Shown piece by piece: positions 35,585 through 43,085 of a stretch of DNA of 64,000 nt. How positions within the stretch are numbered: the stretch's first letter is position 1; every line of letters begins with the position of its first letter. Below the pieces are notes generated by a model. That model made no database searches. It saw nothing but the letters and a program-made list of their open reading frames with translations, and was not told the DNA's origin. A program made the translations under genes and the position numbers. Source of the stretch: Bacteroidia bacterium (GTDB taxonomy: Bacteria; Bacteroidota; Bacteroidia; Bacteroidales; Azobacteroidaceae); assembly GCA_026000155.1 (NCBI GenBank), contig BNYG01000004.1:1-64000 (forward strand). Direction: 5' to 3'.

Positions 35585-36547
35585 ATGTGGAATAAGAAAA
35601 TATTAATACCGATTTTAGCAATTATCATAGTTGCTGGTTTTGTGATATTTACGCGCAAGTCCAATGAGCATAAAGTTGGCTTGGTGTATATTGCCGATGC
35701 AGAAGCTATTGACTTGGCAAAGCAAGGCTTGGTAGAAGAACTTGCGAACATTGGCTTAGATGTTGAAATTGAGTACGCGAATGCATTCGGCGAGCCTAAA
35801 AATATCAATAGCATTGTAAACTCTTTCAAACAAAAGAAATACGAGGCTATTTTGGCTTTAACTACTCCTTGCGCCCAAATAGCGCAACAACAAATCAAAG
35901 AACAACCGATTATTTTTGTTGGTGTTTCAGACCCTATTGGTGCGGGATTGGTAAAAGGACTTGATAAAGGGTTTGAAAATGTAACTGGGACAATGAGTAA
36001 AGACCCTGTATATATCAATATTAAATTTGCGAAAACAATTTTCCCGAATATTCAAAAGATTGGTATTATTTATTCTGCAAACGAAGCAAACAGCCAATCC
36101 ATAATAAAAATGTTAGAAGATAGCTTGTTAGCAAATCAATCTCAAATTACGCTTGTGAAAAAAGCAATAAACCAAACGGCAGATGTATATCCTGTGGCAA
36201 GCAGCCTAATCAAGGAAGTTGATGCTGTATTCTTAATAAACGACAATACAATATCTTCTTCGTCCGAATTAATTATAAGCCTTACAACAGGTGCGAAGAA
36301 ACCAATATTCTCTTGTGATATAGAGAGTGTGAAAAAAGGCGCGTTATTTACCTATGGTTTGAACTACAAAGATGAAGGGATAGCGGCAGCAGATATTTTA
36401 AAAGAAATTTTGGTTAATAAAAAGCAACCGTCAGAGATTCCTGTATTTGTAAACAGTAAATACTATCTTTATATCAATAAAGGATTATTTGAAAGGTATT
36501 CCATAAACAAAGAAATCATCAAAGAAGAATACATCAAGGTAAAATAG
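35585..36547 (+). CDS. ABC transporter substrate-binding protein, TrpX-like (ABC_sub_bind family)
   Basis: The 320-residue protein has an N-terminal hydrophobic anchor (ILIPILAIIIVAGFVIF) without a lipobox cysteine. A two-lobed binding fold follows: HKVGLVYIADAEAIDLAKQGLVEEL, AILALTTPCAQIAQQQ, PIIFVGVSDPIGAGLV and KIGIIYSANEANSQ. This matches PF04392, whose characterised members bind tryptophan or related amino acids in Gram-positive bacteria. The permease gene follows after 1 bp. It is AT-rich relative to the chromosome, which suggests transfer, probably from a Firmicute-like source (inference). The start at 35585 is preferred over a non-ATG start at 35534. Confidence 0.8.
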   Translation: MWNKKILIPILAIIIVAGFVIFTRKSNEHKVGLVYIADAEAIDLAKQGLVEELANIGLDVEIEYANAFGEPKNINSIVNSFKQKKYEAILALTTPCAQIAQQQIKEQPIIFVGVSDPIGAGLVKGLDKGFENVTGTMSKDPVYINIKFAKTIFPNIQKIGIIYSANEANSQSIIKMLEDSLLANQSQITLVKKAINQTADVYPVASSLIKEVDAVFLINDNTISSSSELIISLTTGAKKPIFSCDIESVKKGALFTYGLNYKDEGIAAADILKEILVNKKQPSEIPVFVNSKYYLYINKGLFERYSINKEIIKEEYIKVK

Positions 36548-36548
36548 C

Positions 36549-37400
36549 ATGGAAATCCTTACTGTACCAATACAAGAAAGTTTAATATATATGCTTGCCG
36601 TTTATGGCGTGTATATTTTATTTAAGACCTTAAAATTTCCAGATATATCTGTGGACAATGTCTTTTCTCTTGGTAGTATGGGCGGGGCATTCTTACTTGT
36701 TAATACAAACTCACTAACACTAACATTAGGCGGCACTTTTATATTAGGATTCCTTATTGGCGCTTTAACTGCTACTCTCTTTGTTTATATAAAAATCCCC
36801 AAACTATTTGCAGGAATAATAACCTATACCATTCTCTTTTCTATTAATTTGAAATTTTTCGGAAAGTCCAATATCTCTTTGGGAAAAGACTTGTTTTATT
36901 CTTCATCAGAGATTTTGTGGATAATCATTGCTGTTGATATTCTTGCTTTATCGGGACTGTTATATCTCTTAAAAACCATTCTCGGAAAAAATCTTGTTTC
37001 TGTGGGTACAAATCCCAATGTATTAAAAGAGTTTGGAGCATCATATCCATTGTTACTGATTTTAGGCGTAGGTCTTTGTGATGCACTAATTTCAACATCT
37101 GGTTTTTTGACATCAATTTATTTTCGTTTTTCCGATACTTCATTAGGTATTGGTATTTTGGTAAATTCGGTTGCAGCAGTAATACTAAGCCAATTTATCA
37201 TCAATACATACAAAATAAAATATGAAAACCTGAGTATATTAATTGGGATTTTCCTTTACAATTTTATTTTGTACTTTGTGATTTCCTATATGTCATTTGG
37301 GATATTTGACCATACTGATTATAAACTAATATCCGGCTTGGTAATAGTTGTATTCTTTGTTTTCAACAAAAGGAGTGTTAAAGAAATAGTTTCGTTTTAA
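36549..37400 (+). CDS. ABC transporter permease, TrpY-like
   Basis: The 283-residue protein has about eight hydrophobic helices. Its N-terminus (ESLIYMLAVYGVYILFKTLKFPDISVDNVFSLGSMGGAFL) has the LxFPDxSVDxxFxLG motif typical of TrpY/LivH-like permeases that pair with ABC_sub_bind proteins. It is the membrane channel of the three-gene importer. It starts 1 bp after the binding protein and ends 1 bp before the ATPase. It is AT-rich like its neighbours. Confidence 0.8.
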   Translation: MEILTVPIQESLIYMLAVYGVYILFKTLKFPDISVDNVFSLGSMGGAFLLVNTNSLTLTLGGTFILGFLIGALTATLFVYIKIPKLFAGIITYTILFSINLKFFGKSNISLGKDLFYSSSEILWIIIAVDILALSGLLYLLKTILGKNLVSVGTNPNVLKEFGASYPLLLILGVGLCDALISTSGFLTSIYFRFSDTSLGIGILVNSVAAVILSQFIINTYKIKYENLSILIGIFLYNFILYFVISYMSFGIFDHTDYKLISGLVIVVFFVFNKRSVKEIVSF

Positions 37401-37401
37401 T

Positions 37402-38079
37402 ATGGGGAAATTGATACTACATAACTTAGAAATCAAATATAGGGATTACAACGAAATAATCTTAAAAGTACCTTCTTTTGAAATCAATGCCGGATTGAAT
37501 TTTCTCATAGGTAAAAATGGAAGTGGAAAATCAACCCTCCTTAAAGCAATTTCACATAACGAAGAAGTAGAATATACAGGAGATATATTAGTTGATAATA
37601 TACGCTTAGGGCAAGATTTAATAGGTATAGTTAGTCAAAATCCGTTGAAAAGTATTACCGCTGAATTGACTTTCTACGAAAATATGATGCAAGCGTCATT
37701 ATCGCGAAATGATTTTTTTAGTTTATATCCAGCTTCTTTGAAAAAATATAGAGGTAAAATAATAGAATTCCTTGAATCTTTCAACTTGAATATCGACATT
37801 CAAAATCTCTTAGATAAAGATGCCGGAAAATTATCTATTGGTCAACAACAATTACTGGCTATATTCATGCGTTTGTACCGAAACAGTAATGTTTTATTGC
37901 TTGACGAATGTACGGCAAGTCTTGATATGAACAATACAAAAATGGTCATGGACATATTACAATCCATATCGCAATATGGAACAATCATTTTATTTGTTAC
38001 GCATCAAATGGATTTGTTGGAAACGCCTCATACAAGCATATTGGAGGCAATGAATGGTGAAATTTTAAAGAAACAATAA
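37402..38079 (+). CDS. ABC transporter ATPase, TrpZ-like
   Basis: The 225-residue ATPase has Walker A GKNGSGKST (about 37-45), Q-loop GIVSQNP, signature LSIGQQQLLA, Walker B NVLLLDECTAS and H-loop FVTHQMD. It energises the adjacent permease. Low-GC coding and tight spacing (1 bp on the left) group it with the two preceding genes. A tiny frame begins 2 bp after its stop. Confidence 0.85.
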   Translation: MGKLILHNLEIKYRDYNEIILKVPSFEINAGLNFLIGKNGSGKSTLLKAISHNEEVEYTGDILVDNIRLGQDLIGIVSQNPLKSITAELTFYENMMQASLSRNDFFSLYPASLKKYRGKIIEFLESFNLNIDIQNLLDKDAGKLSIGQQQLLAIFMRLYRNSNVLLLDECTASLDMNNTKMVMDILQSISQYGTIILFVTHQMDLLETPHTSILEAMNGEILKKQ

Positions 38080-38081
38080 TA

Positions 38082-38183
38082 ATGGATAAAAAAAATGTAA
38101 AAGAGGCAATTGCCCTTTCAAAAGACATCAAAGAAAAACGAGCTAAAATTCGGTTTAACAAATACAAGTTGGCAATGTGGTAA
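38082..38183 (+). CDS. 33-residue basic peptide of unknown function, coupled to the next gene
   Basis: A 33-codon frame reads MDKKNVKEAIALSKDIKEKR and continues to LAMW. It is strongly basic, probably one helix. Its TAA overlaps the next ATG (TAATG at 38181-38185), the pattern of translational coupling. It starts 2 bp after the transporter ATPase. No family is recognised. It could be a real regulatory or antitoxin-like peptide, or a leader that meters translation of the next gene. Confidence 0.5.
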   Translation: MDKKNVKEAIALSKDIKEKRAKIRFNKYKLAMW

Positions 38184-38833
38184 TGCAAACATTTGTGGAC
38201 AAATATCCGGAGCTATTTTCTCAGTGTGAGGCTGTGTATGATAAATTAGTTCATAATGGATTTCCCCAAAAAGAGGAAATTAGTTTTGACCTAATTTTGC
38301 CTTTTTTATTGCCTATACCTGAAAAAACTATTCAACATAAGATTGCTTATGAGTTAGTTATCTATCGTGAGATAATTGATGATTATAACAAAGGTAATTA
38401 TTCCAAGCTTTGGGAGGATTTATTTAGTCGTTCAGCAGGCTATTATCCCATATCTATTCAAGATTATTCTTACTTTAATCAAAAGCGGGAAATTATAGAT
38501 AATAACATTATAAAATCTTACGAATGCTCTGTTGATAGGGTATTTTACAGGTTCTCAGTCTTATTAAATTACAGGAATCATATTGCAAACGATTTCAATA
38601 CTATAATGTGCGATGTGAAGAAAGCATCTGCATTTCTTCTTTTTGACGATGATATGTGCGATTTGGAAGAAGATATTGAAAGAGGGAAAAAGACTATATT
38701 AGTCTCTTTTTTAGAATTTCATAAAAATATTATTATTGAGGATATGATAAATATGTTTGAGGACTATATGAAAAGCATTAAGATAGAGAAATTATATAAA
38801 TTTATTCGTCCCATCTTAAATATTTATAAATAA
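38183..38833 (+). CDS. Unknown AT-rich protein (216 aa)
   Basis: The 216-residue protein is predicted mostly helical, without signal peptide or transmembrane helix. Notable segments are FDLILPFLLPIPEKTIQHKIAYEL, RNHIANDFNTIMCDVKKAS and an acidic FDDDMCDLEEDIE. No family or catalytic motif is recognised. It is coupled to the 33-residue peptide and followed after 1 bp by a membrane protein gene, so it is probably part of one operon with the two paralogous membrane proteins. Its very low GC matches those genes. Confidence 0.6.
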   Translation: MQTFVDKYPELFSQCEAVYDKLVHNGFPQKEEISFDLILPFLLPIPEKTIQHKIAYELVIYREIIDDYNKGNYSKLWEDLFSRSAGYYPISIQDYSYFNQKREIIDNNIIKSYECSVDRVFYRFSVLLNYRNHIANDFNTIMCDVKKASAFLLFDDDMCDLEEDIERGKKTILVSFLEFHKNIIIEDMINMFEDYMKSIKIEKLYKFIRPILNIYK

Positions 38834-38834
38834 A

Positions 38835-39752
38835 ATGAAAGACTCAATATATAGAGAGATTTTTTTGGGATTGATTAGTGTTATAATAGGAGTTCTTTTT
38901 ACCTGGTTATCATCGTATTATTTTGATCATAACTTGAGCAAAGTGTTTTCAGGGATATCTTCTGATGAACAATTAATGAAGTTATTTTCGAATGAATTTG
39001 AGCAAATTAATAAATCGGTGAGTATTTTTATAGGAATTACAACAACATTAATATTAATTTGGTTTTCAACATTGTATAGTTTGAGAAAAAAACAAAAAGA
39101 CACTATTGAAGAGATTAAGAATGATGTATTGGAGACTCATGCAGTAATAAAGCCCCATGAAAATAAATTGGCAATTACGGCTAAAATTTTTAAATTTCAC
39201 GATAAAGGAGACTATGATAATGAAGATTTTGAAAGTATAGATTTAGTTAGGTCTTTTACTTATCAAGACCTAATTCTCTCACCGAAATACTTGAATTATT
39301 TTTTTAATAAAATAAAAAAACACAATACAAACAATAAACCAATTAGGATTATCGTAATTAAAAGTGCTTGTCAGGCATCTTTAACCTATGTCGTTTTATC
39401 TTATTTGGCTGGATATGAAACTCGCATTATTGGAGATAAATATTTTAGGGATTTTCTGGAAAGTCATAGCCCGTCAAAGAATAAAAAAGAGATGTGCAAT
39501 ATATTCAAAGGTAATCCTTATATCGAAAAAAATGGAACAACTTACACGGTAAATTATTCAATATACCAATCACACGATGATGTGCTATCAAAAAAAACAA
39601 TTGTTGACCCTAATATAATAAATGATGTATATACAATTTTGTCTTGCCTAAAAGAATATAGCATACCAATAAATGACACCCTATTTGAAAGATTAATAGT
39701 ATCAATAAATGAATTAGAAACAATTGTATTATTAGATCCAAAATATCAATAA
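38835..39752 (+). CDS. Two-helix membrane protein with cytosolic domain, paralogue A (unknown family)
   Basis: The 305-residue protein has transmembrane helices at about 8-28 and 63-85, then a cytosolic domain. The domain contains SPKYLNYFF, RIIVIKSACQASLTYVVLSYLAGYETRIIGDKYF and FKGNPYIEK. The same blocks occur in the next gene product, so the two are tandem paralogues. The alternation of strands and helices around RIIVIKSACQASLTY suggests an alpha/beta nucleotide- or substrate-binding fold (inference). No known family is recognised. It lies next to defence-type genes and may be a membrane effector or sensor. Confidence 0.65.
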   Translation: MKDSIYREIFLGLISVIIGVLFTWLSSYYFDHNLSKVFSGISSDEQLMKLFSNEFEQINKSVSIFIGITTTLILIWFSTLYSLRKKQKDTIEEIKNDVLETHAVIKPHENKLAITAKIFKFHDKGDYDNEDFESIDLVRSFTYQDLILSPKYLNYFFNKIKKHNTNNKPIRIIVIKSACQASLTYVVLSYLAGYETRIIGDKYFRDFLESHSPSKNKKEMCNIFKGNPYIEKNGTTYTVNYSIYQSHDDVLSKKTIVDPNIINDVYTILSCLKEYSIPINDTLFERLIVSINELETIVLLDPKYQ

Positions 39753-39756
39753 TGCT

Positions 39757-40671
39757 GTGATAAAGTCAAAAAAACATAGATTTATTAATTTTGATGTAAT
39801 GGGTTCTTGTCTGATTTCACGAATGAAATTTATGACTGAAAAGAAAACTTATAATATAAAGCGGGGGATTTTCATCTTATTATTCGGAATAGTTGTCAGT
39901 TTCATTGTTGGCTTCATAACTTGGCTTTTGAAATCAAATGTTATATTAAGCCTTTTAATTGGAGTAGTATTCTCTTTACTTACTGGCTATATTGCTCTTT
40001 TTTATGACTTTGCCAATGCTATAGAAAAAATATCAAAAGATTTAGAAGATACTCACGGAATTATAATTCCGCATAATTCCAAAGTGGCAATTACAGCCCA
40101 AGTAATATCATTTTATGATGATACCAATTATAGTATATCAAGTTCTGTTAAAGAGAGTTTTGATTTAATTAGACATTATACTTATCAAGATTTAATTTTA
40201 TCCCCTAAATATTTATCTTACTTTTTTAAAAGAGCCAAGCAACAAGGTAAACATTATAGAATTATCGTTGTAAAAAATGCATGTCAAGCATCTCTAACTT
40301 ATATAGTTTTGTCACATTTAGCCAAATATAAAACATATGTCATTAGCGATGAGCATTTTGAATCATTTTGTAGCCGTCCCTGTATCAGTGATAAAGGGTT
40401 AAGTGAGATATTTAAAAAAGGGAATCCATATATCGAAAAGAGTTCTGACGACGAATGTAAAGGTCAGTATTCTAATGAGGATAAAGTACCTGATTTCATT
40501 CCAATGGCACCAATTGCCTATGATTTACTCGTATGTATGAGGGATGGCTTTTGTCAAAAAATAGACAATAAAGTGAATACCATTGGTGATTTAACCGCAG
40601 CACTACGAGGCAAAAATCAGCCACCTTGTTCTAATTCTAAGCCTTGTCCTTTGGAAAGATTTCCACAATAA
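39757..40671 (+). CDS. Two-helix membrane protein with cytosolic domain, paralogue B (unknown family)
   Basis: The 304-residue frame has two helices (about 37-58 and 64-84) and a cytosolic domain sharing with paralogue A the blocks DLIRHYTYQDLILSPKYLSYFF, RIIVVKNACQASLTYIVLSHLAKYKT and KKGNPYIEK. The C-terminal tail is cysteine-rich (PPCSNSKPCPLERF). The start is uncertain: GTG at 39757 is given, but ATGs at 39799, 39823 and 39832 are more usual, and the last places the first helix close to the N-terminus. It lies 4 bp after paralogue A and was probably produced by tandem duplication and divergence. Confidence 0.62.
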   Translation: MIKSKKHRFINFDVMGSCLISRMKFMTEKKTYNIKRGIFILLFGIVVSFIVGFITWLLKSNVILSLLIGVVFSLLTGYIALFYDFANAIEKISKDLEDTHGIIIPHNSKVAITAQVISFYDDTNYSISSSVKESFDLIRHYTYQDLILSPKYLSYFFKRAKQQGKHYRIIVVKNACQASLTYIVLSHLAKYKTYVISDEHFESFCSRPCISDKGLSEIFKKGNPYIEKSSDDECKGQYSNEDKVPDFIPMAPIAYDLLVCMRDGFCQKIDNKVNTIGDLTAALRGKNQPPCSNSKPCPLERFPQ

Positions 40672-40726
40672 GTTATAGGGACAATTACTTAAGAAACAAC
40701 CATTAGCCACATTATTTTCCTATAAT

Positions 40727-41044
40727 TCAATAATCCTGCCAAATATGCGCTGTTTCTCGATAAAAAGCAGTAATTTTATCAACCCAAAATTTTGTATTTG
40801 TTTTTGGTGTGTAAGCATATTTGCAACCCTCGTGCTTGTGCCAGAAACAGCCATGTACAAAAATAACCGTTTTATATTTTGGCAAAACAATATCAGGTTT
40901 TCCGGACAGTTTCGTATCGTTCACACGATACCGAAAGCCCCTTGCAAAAAGGGCTTTGCGCAATGCCAATTCGGGTTTTGTATCCTTAGAACGGATTTTT
41001 GACATTACTTCCGACCGCTTCTGTTTATCCCAAATGTCTGTCAT
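40727..41044 (-). CDS. vsr: Very short patch repair (Vsr) endonuclease, C-terminally truncated
   Basis: The 105-residue protein matches the Vsr N-terminal and central parts: DKQKRSEVMSKIRSKDTKPELALRKALFARGFRYRVND, GKPDIVLPKYKTVIFVHGCFWHKHEGC and TKFWVDKI. The catalytic Asp (GKPD) and the zinc/His residues of HGCFWH are present. It ends soon after FWVDKI, whereas normal Vsr (about 135-155 residues) continues with a helix and a WECEL strand. It is therefore probably inactive or reduced. No C5 cytosine methyltransferase, its usual partner, is in the window. It follows the AbiEii-type gene by 11 bp. Confidence 0.8.
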   Translation of the reverse strand: MTDIWDKQKRSEVMSKIRSKDTKPELALRKALFARGFRYRVNDTKLSGKPDIVLPKYKTVIFVHGCFWHKHEGCKYAYTPKTNTKFWVDKITAFYRETAHIWQDY

Positions 41045-41055
41045 AACTGAATTTA

Positions 41056-41964
41056 TCAATCAAACAGTTTCTCCATCAACTCCACTTGTTCCTTATACTT
41101 TTGCGGGTTACTGTCCTTCAATTTACGAATATTGAGCAGTTTCCACCGGATAGCAGGGAACGTACTGTAATTTACCCCATCCCAAACCGGCTCGCCTTTG
41201 GTAAAGGCAAGTAGCAGTGCTTTATCCTTATTTGTCAGCGATTTATTGACCGCAGAAATTACCTGTTCTCTTATTTCTTCAAATTCCTCATACGAAAAAG
41301 GTTGGTCGGTCATCCCATTGAATTGGCTGTTGAACACAATCCGCTGGTCAAGTCGTTTTGGGTTCAGCAATTCATGAAACGGTCGATTTCCACACAATAG
41401 GAAGAATAGAAAGCCGGTTTTTATTTCATCCGAATAACCTGCTCCGTTGAATAAATTCCTCATATCAAACAAATCCCTTGGATGCTGACGGTCTAATGCC
41501 GCGTTCACTTTTCCGCCCCATAATTGACCAGATGAAACGGTCGTAACCTCGCAAAAGCGGTCAAACATTTCCTGCGCACGATTGCACAAAACTTTGGTAC
41601 ACGGTTCTGCTATCAATCCTCTATTAATTTGATTCACTTCTATTTTTACCATTGCATCCGGCGTGGAACAAATCAGTTTCAGTTCTTCCGATGCTCGTTG
41701 CTGGTCGGAAAAGCGGATTGCAGGCATCCGGCTTTTTAATCGTGCTTTGACGGCTTCCAAAGACTTGCGGATATTGTTCAAATCCGCGTTCCTGTCATTG
41801 CTGAACGGAATATAAGTCAGGTCAATATCGACCGAAAATCGGGGCATGTCCAAATGGAAAAGGTTAATCGCCGTTCCGCCATGTAGGGCGAAAGCCTTTT
41901 CTTCCGCAATACTCGGAAGAATGTCCAAAAGCAATGCCACCTGTTTTTTATACGCTTCTTTCAT
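41056..41964 (-). CDS. AbiEii-type nucleotidyltransferase toxin
   Basis: The 302-residue protein has the MNT-type signature FALHGGTAINLFHLDMPRFSVDIDLTY: GGTA at 29-32 and the metal-binding DID at 46-48. KIEVN follows later, and PRDLFDMRNL lies in the second half. This matches AbiEii/AbiGii toxins of type IV toxin-antitoxin systems, which transfer nucleotides to tRNA acceptor ends and block phage growth. It overlaps the antitoxin gene by 4 bp (ATGA at 41961-41964). Its composition is closer to the chromosome than that of the preceding AT-rich cargo. Confidence 0.85.
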   Translation of the reverse strand: MKEAYKKQVALLLDILPSIAEEKAFALHGGTAINLFHLDMPRFSVDIDLTYIPFSNDRNADLNNIRKSLEAVKARLKSRMPAIRFSDQQRASEELKLICSTPDAMVKIEVNQINRGLIAEPCTKVLCNRAQEMFDRFCEVTTVSSGQLWGGKVNAALDRQHPRDLFDMRNLFNGAGYSDEIKTGFLFFLLCGNRPFHELLNPKRLDQRIVFNSQFNGMTDQPFSYEEFEEIREQVISAVNKSLTNKDKALLLAFTKGEPVWDGVNYSTFPAIRWKLLNIRKLKDSNPQKYKEQVELMEKLFD

Positions 41965-42737
41965 TGTACAATTTCTTTTGGTAAAACTAACTGATATTTC
42001 GATACAAACATCCCATCATTCGCCAGACTACGCACACCGCTTCCCAAATCTATTTGTTTGGTATCAATATACTTAAACCAGCTATGACCAGTTCTTTCCG
42101 CAAAATACAGAAATAATCGTTTCACTTTTACGGATTTGCATTGTTCCAAAAGCGTTTGTACTTGTGTCGGTCGAAGCGATGTCAATCCCTCCATCAATTC
42201 ATAAGCCTCTGTCAAAGGGAATTGACTGGGGCATAGCGATAAACATTCTATCATGGCACAAGCGGCATTGGCTATTTTCATGCTCAGTTCGCCATCCTGA
42301 AAATCGGTTAAGCCTGTTTCGTTTTCTTTGAAAAGGGAAGCAGTAAATATTCTCGGATTGGTATCCCATTGATTATTGGTAAACCACAAAGGTAGCGATG
42401 TCTTGCTTTCCACGAATACCGTTGTTTCCTGTGTATTGACTTGCAGGTAATGCGCCAAGCCCAACAGTTCCAATGCCGAACGTCCGCCTATATGCACGTT
42501 TAAATTTGCCTGTTTTTGAAGAGCCGCTATCGCCCCCGACAACACAAGCGAATCGCCGGTTTTAACCATAGCGCCTTTCCCAATGGATTTCAGCCAACCA
42601 CCTGTCCGGTAACGCTGTTGAAGTTCATACGGATAGCCTTCCAAAGACAGCCACGGAGAAAGCAATACCAGCCCTCTGGGAGTGGATTGCATCAATCGGT
42701 TTATCTTTGTTTGCTTTATATTATCTTGTTTTATCAT
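41961..42737 (-). CDS. AbiEi-type antitoxin/transcriptional regulator
   Basis: The 258-residue protein has a winged-helix-like N-terminal part (LMQSTPRGLVLLSPWLSLEGYPYELQQRYRTGGWLKSIGKGAMVK), then LSGAIAALQKQANLNVHIGGRSALELLGLAHYL, typical of the AbiEi_3 antitoxin group. AbiEi proteins neutralise the toxin and repress their own promoter. A palindrome overlaps the ATG of this gene, supporting autoregulation. It is the first gene of a two-gene operon with the toxin. Confidence 0.82.
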   Translation of the reverse strand: MIKQDNIKQTKINRLMQSTPRGLVLLSPWLSLEGYPYELQQRYRTGGWLKSIGKGAMVKTGDSLVLSGAIAALQKQANLNVHIGGRSALELLGLAHYLQVNTQETTVFVESKTSLPLWFTNNQWDTNPRIFTASLFKENETGLTDFQDGELSMKIANAACAMIECLSLCPSQFPLTEAYELMEGLTSLRPTQVQTLLEQCKSVKVKRLFLYFAERTGHSWFKYIDTKQIDLGSGVRSLANDGMFVSKYQLVLPKEIVQ

Positions 42738-42767
42738 ACTAATAGTATAATTTTAAGTGCAAAGATA
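42736..42767 (-). promoter_or_regulatory. AbiE promoter and palindromic operator
   Basis: The minus strand has TATCTTTG at 42760-42767 (a -7 box) and, between it and the ATG at 42737, the palindrome ATACTA-A-TAGTAT (42736-42748), which overlaps the start codon. This is suited to repression by the antitoxin. Confidence 0.6.
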
Positions 42768-42869
42768 AAATCTTTTTACGAAATATCATCTATCTCAAAA
42801 ACTTTTCTTACCTTTGCCCAACTTTCAGCCGTAGTGCAATGCGTTGCAGAACAAAGCGGATTATTCGTG

Positions 42870-42885
42870 GGTAAAACAGTGGGAC
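42870..42885 (+). repeat. 16-bp direct repeat, candidate integrase arm site (right)
   Basis: GGTAAAACAGTGGGAC is identical to 31561-31576. The 348-bp gap 42738-43085 holds the AbiE promoter, this repeat, attR and the methyltransferase promoter; no gene is seen. Confidence 0.6.
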
Positions 42886-42945
42886 TTGCCAAAATACGAT
42901 TTTTCAATTTACTGAATAACAGTCCGTTGGATTTATGATAAGAAT

Positions 42946-42959
42946 CCAAGTGGGACCAC
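42946..42959 (+). repeat. attR: 14-bp direct repeat of the tRNA 3' end
   Basis: CCAAGTGGGACCAC, an exact copy of 31441-31454 without the rest of a tRNA. It marks the right boundary of the island. Confidence 0.82.
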
Positions 42960-43050
42960 TCAAAATCGTTCCATTCGTACTAATTCCTCCTGGTATCTTT
43001 ATCCGTCAGCGTTTTGCCGAGAAGTTTTGTCTATTTGTAAAATGTGGGTG

Positions 43051-43081
43051 TTGCGTTAATAATATAAAATTAGTACATTTG
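43051..43081 (+). promoter_or_regulatory. Promoter of the DNA methyltransferase gene (TTG, 20 bp, TACATTTG)
   Basis: TTG at 43051 and TACATTTG at 43074-43081 are 20 bp apart, the Bacteroidota -33/-7 arrangement. The ATG begins only 4 bp after the box, so the mRNA is probably leaderless. Confidence 0.6.
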
Positions 43082-43085
43082 CGAA

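Larger units (their letters stand above)
31441..42959 (+). mobile_element. tRNA-integrated genomic island (about 11.5 kb), remnant of a mobilizable element carrying defence-type cargo
   Basis: The island is bounded by a 14-bp direct repeat that equals the 3' end of the tRNA. The integrase gene adjoins the tRNA, excisionase-like and mobilization genes follow, and cargo fills the rest. The integrase is frameshifted and no relaxase gene is present, so it is probably immobile now. Base composition changes within it: the 35.5-40.7 kb part is very AT-rich while the AbiE part is close to chromosomal composition, so the cargo was likely assembled in steps. Confidence 0.85.

Noticed and set aside
35578..35595. 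Five-codon upstream frame (MYYVE) overlapping the TrpX-like start
   Set aside because: Too short to support as a gene; it may affect initiation, but chance occurrence is likely.
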